DNA from: Confluentibacter lentus
GTDB lineage: Bacteria > Bacteroidota > Bacteroidia > Flavobacteriales > Flavobacteriaceae
Assembly: GCF_002806995.1 (NCBI RefSeq)
Contig: NZ_NIHE01000008.1
Location: 112,107 to 176,106, forward strand
Reading direction: 5' to 3'
Length of the DNA: 64,000 nt
Shown: piece by piece, positions 1 through 8,846 of the stretch
Layout: the number at the start of each line of letters is the position of its first letter
How positions within the stretch are numbered: position 1 is the stretch's first letter
The notes under the pieces: model-generated
What the model saw: the letters and a program-made list of their open reading frames with translations, nothing else
Database searches by the model: none
Told to the model about the DNA's origin: nothing
Position numbers and translations under genes: made by a program

Positions 1-1557
1 TTGGTGTTGATCGGATTTATTCTAGGGGTTTTGTTTGTTAATAAAACTTTGCCTGCGGGATTCATTCCCAATGAAGACCAAGGGATTATTTATGCCATCA
101 TCCAAACACCTCCGGGTTCTACTTTAGAATCAACTAACAAAGTGTCTAGGCAACTTCAAAGCATTGCTGAAAAAATTGAAGGCATTAAATCCGTGTCATC
201 GCTCGCAGGTTATGAAATATTAACCGAAGGAAGGGGCTCCAATGCAGGTACGTGTTTGATAAACTTAAAGAACTGGGACGAACGTAAACATTCCGTTCAT
301 GAGATTATTGAGGAACTGGAAGAAAAGACCAAGGATTTTGGAGCCGTTATTGAGTATTTTGAGCCGCCCGCCGTTCCCGGCTATGGTGCCGCAGGTGGTT
401 TGGCCATGCGTTTGTTGGATAAAACAGGGTCATCAGATTATTTGGGTTTCGATAAAATAAACCAAGATTTTATCAAGGAATTGTCAAAACGTGAAGAAAT
501 CACTGGACTTTTCACCTTCTACGCAGCAAACTATCCGCAGTATGAACTGAAGATAGATAATGCCAAAGCCATGCAAAAAGGCGTGTCTATTGGTGAGGCT
601 ATGGAAAACCTAAACATTTTAATCGGTAGTACCTATGAGCAAGGGTTTGTCAGGTTTGATAATTATTTCAAAGTATATACCCAAGCAGATCCAGCATATC
701 GAAAATATCCGAGTGATATTTTGAATTATTTCATTAAAAATGAAGCTGGTGAGATGGTGCCTTATTCATCATTCATGCAATTGAAGAAACGCCAAGGACC
801 AAACGAAATCACCCGTTATAACTTGTATAATTCCGCATCCATTATGGGAGCGCCAGCAAAAGGTTATACTACGGACGATGCCATTAATGCCGTTAAAGAA
901 GTCGCAGAAGAAACACTTCCCATTGGTTATGATATTGCGTGGGAAGGGCTTTCTTTTGATGAAGCCAGAAGAGGTAATGAAGCTGTGGTGATTTTCATCA
1001 TTGTATTGATATTCGTGTACTTTATTTTAGCCGCGCAATATGAAAGTTTCATTTTGCCTTTGGCGGTGGTGTTATCACTTCCTGCGGGTGTTTTTGGGGC
1101 GTTCTTCTTGTTAAAGGTAACCGGATTGGCTAACGATATTTATGCACAGGTGGGTCTGGTCATGCTGGTCGGACTCCTAGGTAAAAATGCTGTACTGATT
1201 ATTGAGTATGCCGTGCAGAAAAATAACAAAGGCTTGAGCATTAAAGAGGCTGCCATTGAAGCCGCTAGGGTGCGTTTCCGACCCATATTAATGACGTCTT
1301 TCGCCTTTATTGCGGGATTAATTCCTTTGGTGATAGCCACCGGGGCGGGAGCTGTTGGTAACCGTACTATTGGAACGTCTGCCTTAGGTGGGATGCTTTT
1401 CGGAACCTTGGTAGGCGCTATTGCCATTCCTGGTTTGTACTATCTATTTGCTAAAATGTCCGCTGGTCGCAAGCTCATCAAAGACGAAGATGTTGAGCCA
1501 CTAACGGAAGAATATAAATATACGTTCGATAATGATGCTACTGATGAAAAAGAATAA
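1..1557 (+). CDS. RND efflux pump inner membrane transporter, C-terminal part (partial)
   Basis: Proton-driven multidrug efflux permease of the AcrB/HAE1 family; it would work with an outer membrane channel such as the next gene. Only about 518 residues of an expected 1,030-1,050 are present because the gene enters from the left edge; the TTG at base 1 is an internal codon. Visible are a C-terminal periplasmic porter region (about 25-320) beginning with the family-typical PxGFIPNEDQG stretch, then the last group of transmembrane helices (about 330-490) with the conserved GLLGKNAVLIIEYA and RFRPILMTS segments. It overlaps or abuts the outer membrane factor gene, so the two are one operon. The transported substrate cannot be told from the sequence. 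Confidence 0.93.
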   Translation: MVLIGFILGVLFVNKTLPAGFIPNEDQGIIYAIIQTPPGSTLESTNKVSRQLQSIAEKIEGIKSVSSLAGYEILTEGRGSNAGTCLINLKNWDERKHSVHEIIEELEEKTKDFGAVIEYFEPPAVPGYGAAGGLAMRLLDKTGSSDYLGFDKINQDFIKELSKREEITGLFTFYAANYPQYELKIDNAKAMQKGVSIGEAMENLNILIGSTYEQGFVRFDNYFKVYTQADPAYRKYPSDILNYFIKNEAGEMVPYSSFMQLKKRQGPNEITRYNLYNSASIMGAPAKGYTTDDAINAVKEVAEETLPIGYDIAWEGLSFDEARRGNEAVVIFIIVLIFVYFILAAQYESFILPLAVVLSLPAGVFGAFFLLKVTGLANDIYAQVGLVMLVGLLGKNAVLIIEYAVQKNNKGLSIKEAAIEAARVRFRPILMTSFAFIAGLIPLVIATGAGAVGNRTIGTSALGGMLFGTLVGAIAIPGLYYLFAKMSAGRKLIKDEDVEPLTEEYKYTFDNDATDEKE

Positions 1558-2983
1558 TATAATAAAACGGATTGGTTTGGGCTGTATAGTCATCTTGTTT
1601 ACCTATGCCTGCGGTGTGCCTAAAGTCACGCAAAGAAACGCATCTGCGCCACTTCCTGAACAGTATCAAAGCAACATGCAAGATACCGTAAATGATGCGC
1701 AGATTGTTTGGAAAGATTTTTTTGAAGACCCTTATTTGGTGCAACTCATAGATGCCGCCTTGGTCAACAATAAAGAGCTGAATATGATGCTTCAAAAGGT
1801 GAACATGGCTCAAAATGAAGTCCAAGCCAGAAAAGGAGAGTATTTACCATCTATTTCCGCAGGACTCGGAGCCGATGTTGATAAAGTGGGTCGCTATACC
1901 CGAAACGGTGCCGTGGAGCATAATCTGGAGATTGAAGAGGGTAAAGAGTTTCCGGAACCTTTGTCGAATTTACAGGGCGGCCTGTATATGTCGTGGGAGC
2001 TGGATGTGTGGAAGAAGTTGAGAAACTCCAAAAAAGCCGCTTATATGGAATATATGGCGTCCGTAGAGGGCAAAAAATTCTTGGTTACTAGTTTGATTGC
2101 GGAGATAGCGGACTCATATTACGAGCTACTGGCTTTAGATAGCAAGTTGAGCAATCTTGAGCAGAACATCAACCTTCAAAAAGATGCGTTGCGCATGGTA
2201 GAATTGCTTAGGCAAGCAGCTAGAACTACCTCATTGGCGGTAAAACGTTTTGAAGCCGAAGTTCAAAAAAACCAAAGTGAGGTATTCAGATTGAAGCAAG
2301 AAATTGTTGAGGTAGAAAATCGGTTGGCATTTTTGGTCGGGCAAAGTTCGGTAACCATCCAAAGAAGTACGGGTGAATTTACGGCCTTATCCCCAAAAGT
2401 GGTTCATACAGGCATACCATCGCAGTTATTGGCAAACCGTCCCGATATCAAGCAAGCGGAATTGGAATTGGAAGCCGCCAAACTCAACATTAAAGTCGCA
2501 AAAGCCAATTTTTACCCATCCTTTGGGATGAAAGCAGGCGTGGGCTATCAAGCGTTTAATACCAAGTATTTGTTAACGACGCCAGAATCGGTGTTCTATT
2601 CCGTGGCGGGCGAAATAGTGGCGCCGTTGGTGAACAGAAATGCCATTAAAGCGGACTATAAAAATGCCAACGCCAAACAAATACAGTCGGCGTTTGAGTA
2701 TGAACAGACCATTATAAAAGCGTACCAAGAAGTGAGTACGCAATTGTCTAAAATGGCAAATTTAGAACAGGAATACCAATTAAAAAATGAGCAAGTAGAT
2801 TTGCTTAAGGAGTCCATCACGGTGGCAAACCAACTGTTTCAATCGGCGCGAGCAGATTATATGGAAGTGTTGCTCACCCAACGTGATGCCTTAGAAGCCA
2901 GAACGGTGCTTATTGAAACGAAGAAAGAACAAATGCTTACCATGGTTAATTTATATAAAGCCCTTGGTGGCGGTTGGAAATAG
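1544..2983 (+). CDS. TolC/NodT-family outer membrane efflux lipoprotein
   Basis: Outer membrane channel of the tripartite RND pump. The chosen start (ATG AAA AAG AAT) gives a normal lipoprotein signal with hydrophobic core and lipobox-like FTYACG around residues 20-25; an in-frame ATG at 1532 inside the upstream gene would only add four residues. About 479 residues is usual for the family. Two repeated alpha-helical OEP domains are expected, and the diagnostic LLANRPDIKQAELELEAA segment lies near residue 300, followed by the KANFYPSF motif. The gene overlaps the transporter by 14 bp and is followed by a terminator-like hairpin, so it ends the operon. Confidence 0.93.
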   Translation: MKKNNIIKRIGLGCIVILFTYACGVPKVTQRNASAPLPEQYQSNMQDTVNDAQIVWKDFFEDPYLVQLIDAALVNNKELNMMLQKVNMAQNEVQARKGEYLPSISAGLGADVDKVGRYTRNGAVEHNLEIEEGKEFPEPLSNLQGGLYMSWELDVWKKLRNSKKAAYMEYMASVEGKKFLVTSLIAEIADSYYELLALDSKLSNLEQNINLQKDALRMVELLRQAARTTSLAVKRFEAEVQKNQSEVFRLKQEIVEVENRLAFLVGQSSVTIQRSTGEFTALSPKVVHTGIPSQLLANRPDIKQAELELEAAKLNIKVAKANFYPSFGMKAGVGYQAFNTKYLLTTPESVFYSVAGEIVAPLVNRNAIKADYKNANAKQIQSAFEYEQTIIKAYQEVSTQLSKMANLEQEYQLKNEQVDLLKESITVANQLFQSARADYMEVLLTQRDALEARTVLIETKKEQMLTMVNLYKALGGGWK

Positions 2984-3055
2984 GGATTGATTTGTTGTCA
3001 TGTTATAAGTGCATGTTTTCACTTATGTATTCATTGTTTATTGTTTGGTTAGGAG

Positions 3056-3087
3056 TAAGGCGGATGTTTACATCTGCCTTATTTTGT
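3056..3087 (+). terminator. Rho-independent terminator after the efflux operon
   Basis: An imperfect stem TAAGGCGGATG / CATCTGCCTTA with a TTTA loop is followed by ATTTTGTTT. It lies 73 bp after the TolC-like stop codon and before the repeats around the Fic gene. Confidence 0.6.
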
Positions 3088-3112
3088 TTGTGACTTCATT
3101 GATGGGATAAAC

Positions 3113-3212
3113 TATGTCGATTTTTTTTAATTATCTTGAAATAAATGTAAGTATGTCGATTTTTTTTAATATTTTCGACATAGATATAATGAATGTCGAT
3201 GCAATCGACATA
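3113..3212. repeat. TATGTCGAT/ATCGACATA palindromic repeats, upstream set
   Basis: Three forward copies of (T)ATGTCGAT (3113, 3152, 3193) and two inverted copies (3175, 3204) form nested hairpins just before the Fic start codon. Two of the forward copies run on into T8AAT. The same unit recurs after the Fic gene at 4343-4431. The repeats could be operators for autoregulation, or the borders of a small mobile unit; the sequence does not decide. Confidence 0.75.
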
Positions 3213-3233
3213 GATATTTTAAGCAATTTAGCC

Positions 3234-4328
3234 ATGAAAATCAAATACGACAAGAATATTCCATACAACGAGTTGCCGGATTTACCACCAAAAAACAATT
3301 TGGAAACTACACCAATTTTTAAGGCAACCATTAGGGCAAATAAACTATTGGCAGAGTTAAAAGGATATTGTCAAACCTTGCCTTACCCGCAATTGCTGCT
3401 TAACACGATAGTGTTACAAGAAAGTAAAGAATCTAATGCTATCGAGAATATTGTAACCACACAAGATGAGTTGTACAAAGCAACATTAATGGGCGATAAC
3501 ATAAAAAACCAAGCAGCCAAAGAAGTATTGCAATACCGTGAAGCCATTTATTGGGGAATTGAGCAATTGCAAAAAAACAAGTTGATAACCACCAATTTGT
3601 TAGTTGGTTTAATGCAACGTTTGCGTGGTTCGTCGGAAAACATTAGGAAAAATACAGGCACAAAATTAGGAAACCCTACCAATAATCAAATTGTTTATAC
3701 GCCACCCGAAGGTGAAAATATCATTCGAGATAAATTATCAAAACTAGAAATTTTCATCAATGACCCCGCATTTTCCGATTTAGACCCTTTGATAAAAATG
3801 GCTCTTATTCATTATCAGTTTGAAGCCATTCATCCATTTAGTGATGGTAATGGGCGTACAGGCAGAATATTGAATGTACTGTATCTCATTCAGCAGGAAT
3901 TATTGGGATTGCCAGTTTTGTATTTGAGTCATTATATTATTCAAAACAAATCAGACTACTATCGTTTGCTAAAATCGATTACCGAAGACAATAATTGGGA
4001 AGAATGGGTTCTGTTTGTTGTAAACGGCGTTGCTGAAACATCTGAAATGACTTTAAGAAAAATTAATGCCATTTTAGAATTAAAAATCAATACTGAATTA
4101 AGAGCTAAAGACGTGCTAAAATCTTCTTATTCCAAAGAGTTGGTTGATTTATTATTTAGTCATCCGTATATAAAAATAAAGGTGTTGGAAGAAAACAATA
4201 TAGCCAAACGGCAAACGGCGAGTGAGTATCTAAAGAAACTAGAATTCCATAACATTCTTGATTCTGTTAAAATTGGCAATGAAATTTATTATATAAACAA
4301 GAAATTGATAGAGGTTCTTACAAAATAA
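3234..4328 (+). CDS. Fic family protein, class II (N-terminal inhibitory helix)
   Basis: Fic-domain protein, probably an AMP-transferase (or other nucleotide/phosphate transferase) acting on a protein hydroxyl group. With this start it is 364 residues. An N-terminal Fic_N-type region contains S-N-A-I-E-N near residue 67, matching the inhibitory (S/T)xxxE(G/N) motif. The catalytic HPFSDGNGRTGR loop with its histidine sits near residue 199, and the C-terminal 80 residues look like a winged helix. The frame stays open upstream to 3114, but that part is made of flanking repeat and is rich in I/F/D, so I start at MKIKYDKN, where family similarity begins. No toxin/antitoxin partner gene is adjacent, consistent with built-in inhibition. 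Confidence 0.9.
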   Translation: MKIKYDKNIPYNELPDLPPKNNLETTPIFKATIRANKLLAELKGYCQTLPYPQLLLNTIVLQESKESNAIENIVTTQDELYKATLMGDNIKNQAAKEVLQYREAIYWGIEQLQKNKLITTNLLVGLMQRLRGSSENIRKNTGTKLGNPTNNQIVYTPPEGENIIRDKLSKLEIFINDPAFSDLDPLIKMALIHYQFEAIHPFSDGNGRTGRILNVLYLIQQELLGLPVLYLSHYIIQNKSDYYRLLKSITEDNNWEEWVLFVVNGVAETSEMTLRKINAILELKINTELRAKDVLKSSYSKELVDLLFSHPYIKIKVLEENNIAKRQTASEYLKKLEFHNILDSVKIGNEIYYINKKLIEVLTK

Positions 4329-4342
4329 TTAAAAAATGACAG

Positions 4343-4431
4343 TGTCGATTCAATCGACATCGTATTAATCTATGTCGATTTTTTTAAATTTTTTAGACAT
4401 TCTTTTGTTTTATGTCGATTCAATCGACATA
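4343..4431. repeat. TATGTCGATT/AATCGACATA palindromic repeats, downstream set
   Basis: Two compact palindromes, TGTCGATT-C-AATCGACA (4343-4359) and TATGTCGATT-C-AATCGACATA (4411-4431, ten-base perfect arms), with another TATGTCGATTTTTTT copy between them (4371) that faces a decayed inverted arm (TAGACAT). They mirror the set in front of the Fic gene. Confidence 0.8.
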
Positions 4432-4599
4432 CTGAAAATGTTTGCCTTTTGTTTATAACTTTCGGGTAAATTCTTACTATAAATATTGATTTTTATTTTT
4501 GAAAAAGTAAATTTGATTATCGGTGCATATAAAACATTGAAACGGATTCATATCCTTAACGTTGTAGGTAATTTTCGGAACCAAATAAAAAATTAGAAA

Positions 4600-5580
4600 A
4601 TGAAGAAAATTGGAATAAAAAATTTTGATCTGCTTTACTTCCTAAACTCTTCTAGCTTAAAATCGGATTTTTTATTCTTTGATGAAATCAGATATGACCC
4701 TTTACAATTAAAATCCATTTTACCTTTCGCAGAATTAGTATCTAAATCAATGTGTGATAGAACTGGAAAAATGTTTGAAGGGAAAATGAAAGAAATTGAT
4801 TTCTTATCAAGCAATAATTTACTGAAGGAATTTGAAAGAATTGAAATTTCAAATGGTTCGGCTATAAAAGATTTAGTAAACACTGAACAATTAAAAAATT
4901 TACATAAAAAAATCACTGAATTAACAACAGAAAGAACTAAATTATTAGACGTTAATTTTGCAAATAATATTGAAAATAGATTAGAAAGAGTTTTTGCTTC
5001 TTCTACAGAAATCAGTGATTTAAGCTCTTTATATTTGAGCTTTATTTCAAACTATGAAGGCATTCTTGAAACAACACCAATTGTATTTTATTCACAAAAC
5101 TTGAGTTTTAATAAAGATTTAATCTCAAATAAATCTCAAATTATAAACTTAACACTTAATAAATTTCCTTCTTTAAAATATCAAACTGAATGGAGTCAAA
5201 TTATTGAAATAAAATCAGATAATGACTTAAGACATAAATATCTAAAACTAAACAATTGGATAAATGATGTTGCCATAGAAAATTATTCTACAAAAGAAAT
5301 TCAAGAAAAGTTAGAATTTATGCTACTGGACTATGAAAAACAATTAAAGTACCACTCAAAGCAAATAGCATATAATAAACTCGAATTAATACTTAATTCA
5401 AGTTTAGGGATTATTGAAAACCTTCTTAAATTAAATCTTACTGAAATAGGAAATAACATTATAAATACAAAAAAGGAAAAATTAAATTTAGAAATTAATA
5501 AGCAATTCTTATCTGGAAATGAAATTGCTTACATAACTGAAGTCGGAACTCAAAAATCATTAAAAAAAAACTACCTATAA
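4600..5580 (+). CDS. Uncharacterised AT-rich protein, 326 aa
   Basis: I do not recognise this protein. It is soluble-looking, rich in Lys, Asn, Ile, Leu and Glu, with no signal peptide or membrane segment. Two stretches look like coiled coil or long helices: about 95-125 (HKKITELTTERTKLLD) and 240-300. GC content is clearly lower than in the neighbouring housekeeping genes, and it sits alone beside the repeat-flanked Fic gene, which suggests an acquired segment. The start ATG AAG AAA follows an A-rich stretch. There is no clear terminator after the stop codon; the next gene is convergent. Confidence 0.6.
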   Translation: MKKIGIKNFDLLYFLNSSSLKSDFLFFDEIRYDPLQLKSILPFAELVSKSMCDRTGKMFEGKMKEIDFLSSNNLLKEFERIEISNGSAIKDLVNTEQLKNLHKKITELTTERTKLLDVNFANNIENRLERVFASSTEISDLSSLYLSFISNYEGILETTPIVFYSQNLSFNKDLISNKSQIINLTLNKFPSLKYQTEWSQIIEIKSDNDLRHKYLKLNNWINDVAIENYSTKEIQEKLEFMLLDYEKQLKYHSKQIAYNKLELILNSSLGIIENLLKLNLTEIGNNIINTKKEKLNLEINKQFLSGNEIAYITEVGTQKSLKKNYL

Positions 5581-5627
5581 CAATTACTTACAGCCAAGAC
5601 CGATAAGCGTAACTTCCAAAATATAGG

Positions 5628-6521
5628 TTAAAATAAAATCCCCCCATCAACTACAACCCCATACCCAACCTCAAAAATCTCTCCAGCATCCAAAGTTAGA
5701 ATCCCTTCCTTGATTTTAAAATCTTGGTTGGTATCGTCGTTATCGGCAATCCCCAACCACGGTTCTATACACACATAATTGCCTGTGGGTTTTGCCCAAA
5801 TGCCTAAATAGTCAAAATCTGGGTAGCTCACTGTTAAGATGGTGCCATGTTTTTTGCTTTTTAAACTTACTTGTTTCGACTTTAAATCTTTAAAAATAAG
5901 GGCATCATCATTAAACAAGTCGTGGGTGAGGGGTAGTATGTTGGTATTATTAAAAACAGGTTTCGTTTTGTTGGAAATGAGGCCGTTGGTCGTATTGATT
6001 AAATGTGTTTTGGAGTTTTCGGGGTGTTCAAATTCCAAAACATAATCATAGTACTGTTCATCCTCAAACACCGGGCATTTAAAAGCAGGATGTCCACCCA
6101 CAGAGAAATACATCGTTTTATCATCCAGATTTTTAACGGTATGTATGATATCCAATTTGTTATCGGTGAGTTTGTAAGTCATGTAAAACTCAAACTTAAA
6201 CGGATATACTTTTAGTGTGGCCTCGTTATACGTTAATTTAAGCGTGAGGCTGGTTTCGGTGTGTTCGTGGAGTTCAAAATCGGTGTTACCCCTTATAAAA
6301 CCATGTTTGGGTAAGCTGTATTTTTTCCCTTCAAAAATATAGGTATCCTCTTTTAAAGACCCAATAATCGGGAACAAATTCGGCGCATAATTTCCCCAAA
6401 TCGAACTGTCGGCATCCCACATAAACTGCGTGTTGTTTTTCACGGATTGGATGCTGCAAAGCTCAGCCCCTGTTTTTTTAATGGCTATGTTGAGTTTGTT
6501 GTTTTGTATGGTGTATTGCAT
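5628..6521 (-). CDS. Aldose 1-epimerase family protein (LacX/YeaD-like)
   Basis: Galactose-mutarotase-like beta-sandwich enzyme expected to interconvert anomers of a sugar or sugar phosphate in the cytoplasm. At 297 residues it has normal length. Diagnostic segments are LPKHGFIRG (near 80), the GGHPAF motif with the putative catalytic histidine (near 140), and IEPWLGIADN near 255, which contains the expected acidic residue. No signal peptide is present. It reads toward the orphan gene at 4600-5580 and is separated from pabB by a dispersed repeat; there is no operon partner. The sugar substrate is not predictable from sequence. Confidence 0.85.
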   Translation of the reverse strand: MQYTIQNNKLNIAIKKTGAELCSIQSVKNNTQFMWDADSSIWGNYAPNLFPIIGSLKEDTYIFEGKKYSLPKHGFIRGNTDFELHEHTETSLTLKLTYNEATLKVYPFKFEFYMTYKLTDNKLDIIHTVKNLDDKTMYFSVGGHPAFKCPVFEDEQYYDYVLEFEHPENSKTHLINTTNGLISNKTKPVFNNTNILPLTHDLFNDDALIFKDLKSKQVSLKSKKHGTILTVSYPDFDYLGIWAKPTGNYVCIEPWLGIADNDDTNQDFKIKEGILTLDAGEIFEVGYGVVVDGGILF

Positions 6522-6550
6522 GATTATTGGAGTTTTATTTTAAATATTGC

Positions 6551-6652
6551 TGTCAGTTCGAGTGATTCGCCCTAAGCGAATTGTATCGAGAACATTAGTT
6601 AGTTGCTTCTCGATACAATTTTATCATGCTTCGAAAATCACTCGAAGTGACA
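6551..6652. repeat. Dispersed inverted-repeat element, about 100 bp
   Basis: The left arm TGTCAGTTCGAGTGATT...GTATCGAGAA is mirrored by TTCTCGATAC...AATCACTCGAAGTGACA, giving a long imperfect hairpin between two divergent genes. I recall very similar intergenic repeats from many flavobacterial genomes; that is family memory, not a search. Confidence 0.7.
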
Positions 6653-6742
6653 TTGAGGTTATTTGTCATTCAGTTCAAACTAAAACGTAAAATTCTTAAT
6701 TTTTTAAGGATTCTAACTAACTTTGTGGCATAAATTTTTTGA

Positions 6743-8035
6743 TTGAGAACGCAGCACATCCATACCATTTCGGACACCGAAGATTTTAAGCATAAGTTAT
6801 TATTATGGAGTCAACAATTTGATGATGTGGTTTGGTTGGATTCCAATAATTACGAGCAGAAATATTCGAATTTTGATGCCGTATTGGCGGTAGATGCGTT
6901 TACCAGCATTCAAACGGATGTACACCAAGGGTTTGAAAAATTAAAGGAATACCAATCCATCACCAAAGACTGGATTTTTGGATATTTGACTTACGATTTA
7001 AAAAATGATGTTGAGGATTTAACCTCCCAAAATTTTGATGGTTTGCAGTTTCCAGACCTTTATTTTTTTCAACCCAATAAACTGTTTTTATTTAAAGGCA
7101 ATCAAGTTGACATCCACTACTTAAATGCGGTTGCAGATGAGTTAGCATCAGATTTAGAATCCATCCGTCATTGCGAGGAGGCACGACGAAGTAATCTGCC
7201 CAATGATATAAAAATCAAACTAAGAATCCACAAAGACCAATACTTCGAAAAAGTAACAACCTTGCTATCCCACATCCACCGAGGCGATATTTATGAAGCT
7301 AATTTTTGCCAAGAATTTTATGCTGAAGATACAGCTATCAATCCGTTAGAAACCTATTTAAAACTCAATGCCATATCCAAACCGCCATTCGCGACCTTTT
7401 TAAAATGCAACGATAAATACCTATTATCAGCCTCACCAGAACGCTATTTAAAGAAAGAAGGCAACCGCATTGTTTCCCAGCCCATAAAAGGCACGGCTAA
7501 GCGTGCCACTAATTTGGAAGAAGATGCCCAATTAAAATCGGATTTAGCCGAAAGCGATAAAGAGCGCAGTGAAAATACCATGATAGTCGATTTAATCCGT
7601 AATGATTTATCCAAAACCGCCATTAAAGGCACAGTACATGTGGAGGAATTATGCCGTGTTTATACCTTTAAACAAGTGCATCAAATGATTTCTACGGTGA
7701 CTTCAGAAGTCGAATTAAACACGCATCCCGTGGATATTATTAAAAGCACATTTCCCATGGGAAGTATGACGGGTGCGCCCAAGATTTCGGCCATGAAAAT
7801 TATAGAAGCCTTGGAAGAAACCAAACGAGGCCTTTATTCTGGAGCGGTTGGTTATTTTACACCTGCGGGCGATTTCGATTTTAATGTGGTAATTCGCAGT
7901 ATTTTGTACAATGAAACCAAGCGTTATGTGTCCTATTCCGTTGGTGGTGCCATTACTGCAAAAAGCGACCCCTTAAAGGAATACGAAGAGTGTTTGTTAA
8001 AAGCCAAAGCCATGCGTGAGGTTTTGGAAAATTAG
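6743..8035 (+). CDS. pabB: Aminodeoxychorismate synthase component I
   Basis: Chorismate-utilising enzyme that aminates chorismate to 4-amino-4-deoxychorismate for folate synthesis, normally with a glutaminase subunit (not in this window). The chorismate-binding domain fills residues 160-425. PIKGT near 247 has the lysine typical of PabB, whereas TrpE has alanine there. FPMGSMTGAPK and the GAVGYF-type segment follow. The start is TTG, placed by the N-terminal sequence and by a TAACTTTG promoter element at 6718-6725. Residues 142-153 (RHCEEARRSNLP) are not part of the family: they are an in-frame piece of a dispersed repeat (7166-7201). The 3' end overlaps the convergent neighbour by 4 bp. Confidence 0.92.
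   Translation: MRTQHIHTISDTEDFKHKLLLWSQQFDDVVWLDSNNYEQKYSNFDAVLAVDAFTSIQTDVHQGFEKLKEYQSITKDWIFGYLTYDLKNDVEDLTSQNFDGLQFPDLYFFQPNKLFLFKGNQVDIHYLNAVADELASDLESIRHCEEARRSNLPNDIKIKLRIHKDQYFEKVTTLLSHIHRGDIYEANFCQEFYAEDTAINPLETYLKLNAISKPPFATFLKCNDKYLLSASPERYLKKEGNRIVSQPIKGTAKRATNLEEDAQLKSDLAESDKERSENTMIVDLIRNDLSKTAIKGTVHVEELCRVYTFKQVHQMISTVTSEVELNTHPVDIIKSTFPMGSMTGAPKISAMKIIEALEETKRGLYSGAVGYFTPAGDFDFNVVIRSILYNETKRYVSYSVGGAITAKSDPLKEYEECLLKAKAMREVLEN
7166..7201 (+). repeat. Dispersed CGTCATTGCGA... repeat inserted in frame in pabB
   Basis: The bases CGTCATTGCGAGGAGG... through AAGTAATCTGCC match the arm of a well-known dispersed repeat; another, hairpin-forming copy lies at 58119-58228 in this window. 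Here it adds about 12 residues to PabB without breaking the frame, between the N-terminal region and the chorismate-binding domain. Confidence 0.8.
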
Positions 8036-8724
8036 TCAATATGGTCCTTAAATTTCTTGATGATTTCATCAAAAATATGTTCTACGCGGCTTGGTTCGAT
8101 GTTTTTAACTTTCGAAATGTCCTCAAAACTCAGTTTTCCAAAAATATATAAATCCACAATATTCGAAATATTCAGCGGTAGCCATGTGTAAAGGTTTCCT
8201 AGAGCTTTTTGCGATCTGTCAGCCGAAACATCTTTCATATTGAAAGCATTTAAAATGGAACTGTTATTATCATCATATAAAAACACATGGTTGTGTTTAT
8301 CAGGTTGATGATAGGAAATATCGTTTAACTCTTCGCCCATAATAAAGTCCCAGTCATCATCAATGGTGTATTGCTCGTCCAAGCCATCCAGTTCTTCTTC
8401 CAAAATAGTGTTTGTGCTAATTGTGTTTTTATGAAACGCTTCTTTTTTAAAAAGGGTGTCTAATTCAGCATCCACAATCTTAAAAAGTTTCAATTTAATC
8501 CTGTTGGTGTCGCAGTCAATATCATAGCCATTTTCGTAAAATGTGGCAATGCTTTCATCTATAATACCATTGGAAGAAAACATATTTTTAGGAAGCACAC
8601 CTGTAGATTCTGCAATGTAAAGTCTGTGTTTTACATAAGGATGCAATTGTTGGCTGGCGGAAAGGACTTTTTTGTCGAATGCCAATTGTGTTTTCTTGTC
8701 GGTTATTTTTTCAAAAGAGCTCAT
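8032..8724 (-). CDS. Conserved hypothetical protein with sigma-region-4-like C terminus
   Basis: This 230-residue cytoplasmic protein is not one I can name with certainty. The last 50 residues (NISNIVDLYIFGKLSFEDISKV...SRVEHIFDEIIKKF) have the spacing of a sigma-70 region 4 helix-turn-helix, and residues 10-60 could be a degenerate helical region. The middle (about 110-150) is acidic and low in complexity. It may be a diverged sigma-like or DNA-binding protein, but an unrelated helical fold is possible. The gene is divergent from tilS and overlaps the end of pabB tail to tail. Confidence 0.6.
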   Translation of the reverse strand: MSSFEKITDKKTQLAFDKKVLSASQQLHPYVKHRLYIAESTGVLPKNMFSSNGIIDESIATFYENGYDIDCDTNRIKLKLFKIVDAELDTLFKKEAFHKNTISTNTILEEELDGLDEQYTIDDDWDFIMGEELNDISYHQPDKHNHVFLYDDNNSSILNAFNMKDVSADRSQKALGNLYTWLPLNISNIVDLYIFGKLSFEDISKVKNIEPSRVEHIFDEIIKKFKDHID

Positions 8725-8834
8725 AACGTCACGTATTAAAATTTACCCATAAAAGATACTGAATTTTAAATTCAAAAACTATGATTTAAGTGATTTTAAG
8801 ATAAAATGCCACGCTTTTTAAAAAGGCAATATTG

Positions 8835-8842
8835 TATATTTG
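8835..8842 (+). promoter_or_regulatory. -7 element TATATTTG of tilS
   Basis: A perfect TAnnTTTG element ends only 4 bp before the tilS ATG, so transcription would begin at or just before the start codon. Either the mRNA is leaderless or another promoter upstream is used. Confidence 0.45.
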
Positions 8843-8846
8843 AAGG

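Noticed and set aside
3114..3233. Longer Fic reading frame starting in the repeats
   Set aside because: The added 40 residues are translated flanking repeat (SIFFN, DIDI words) with no family similarity; the frame is open only because the repeat happens to lack stops.
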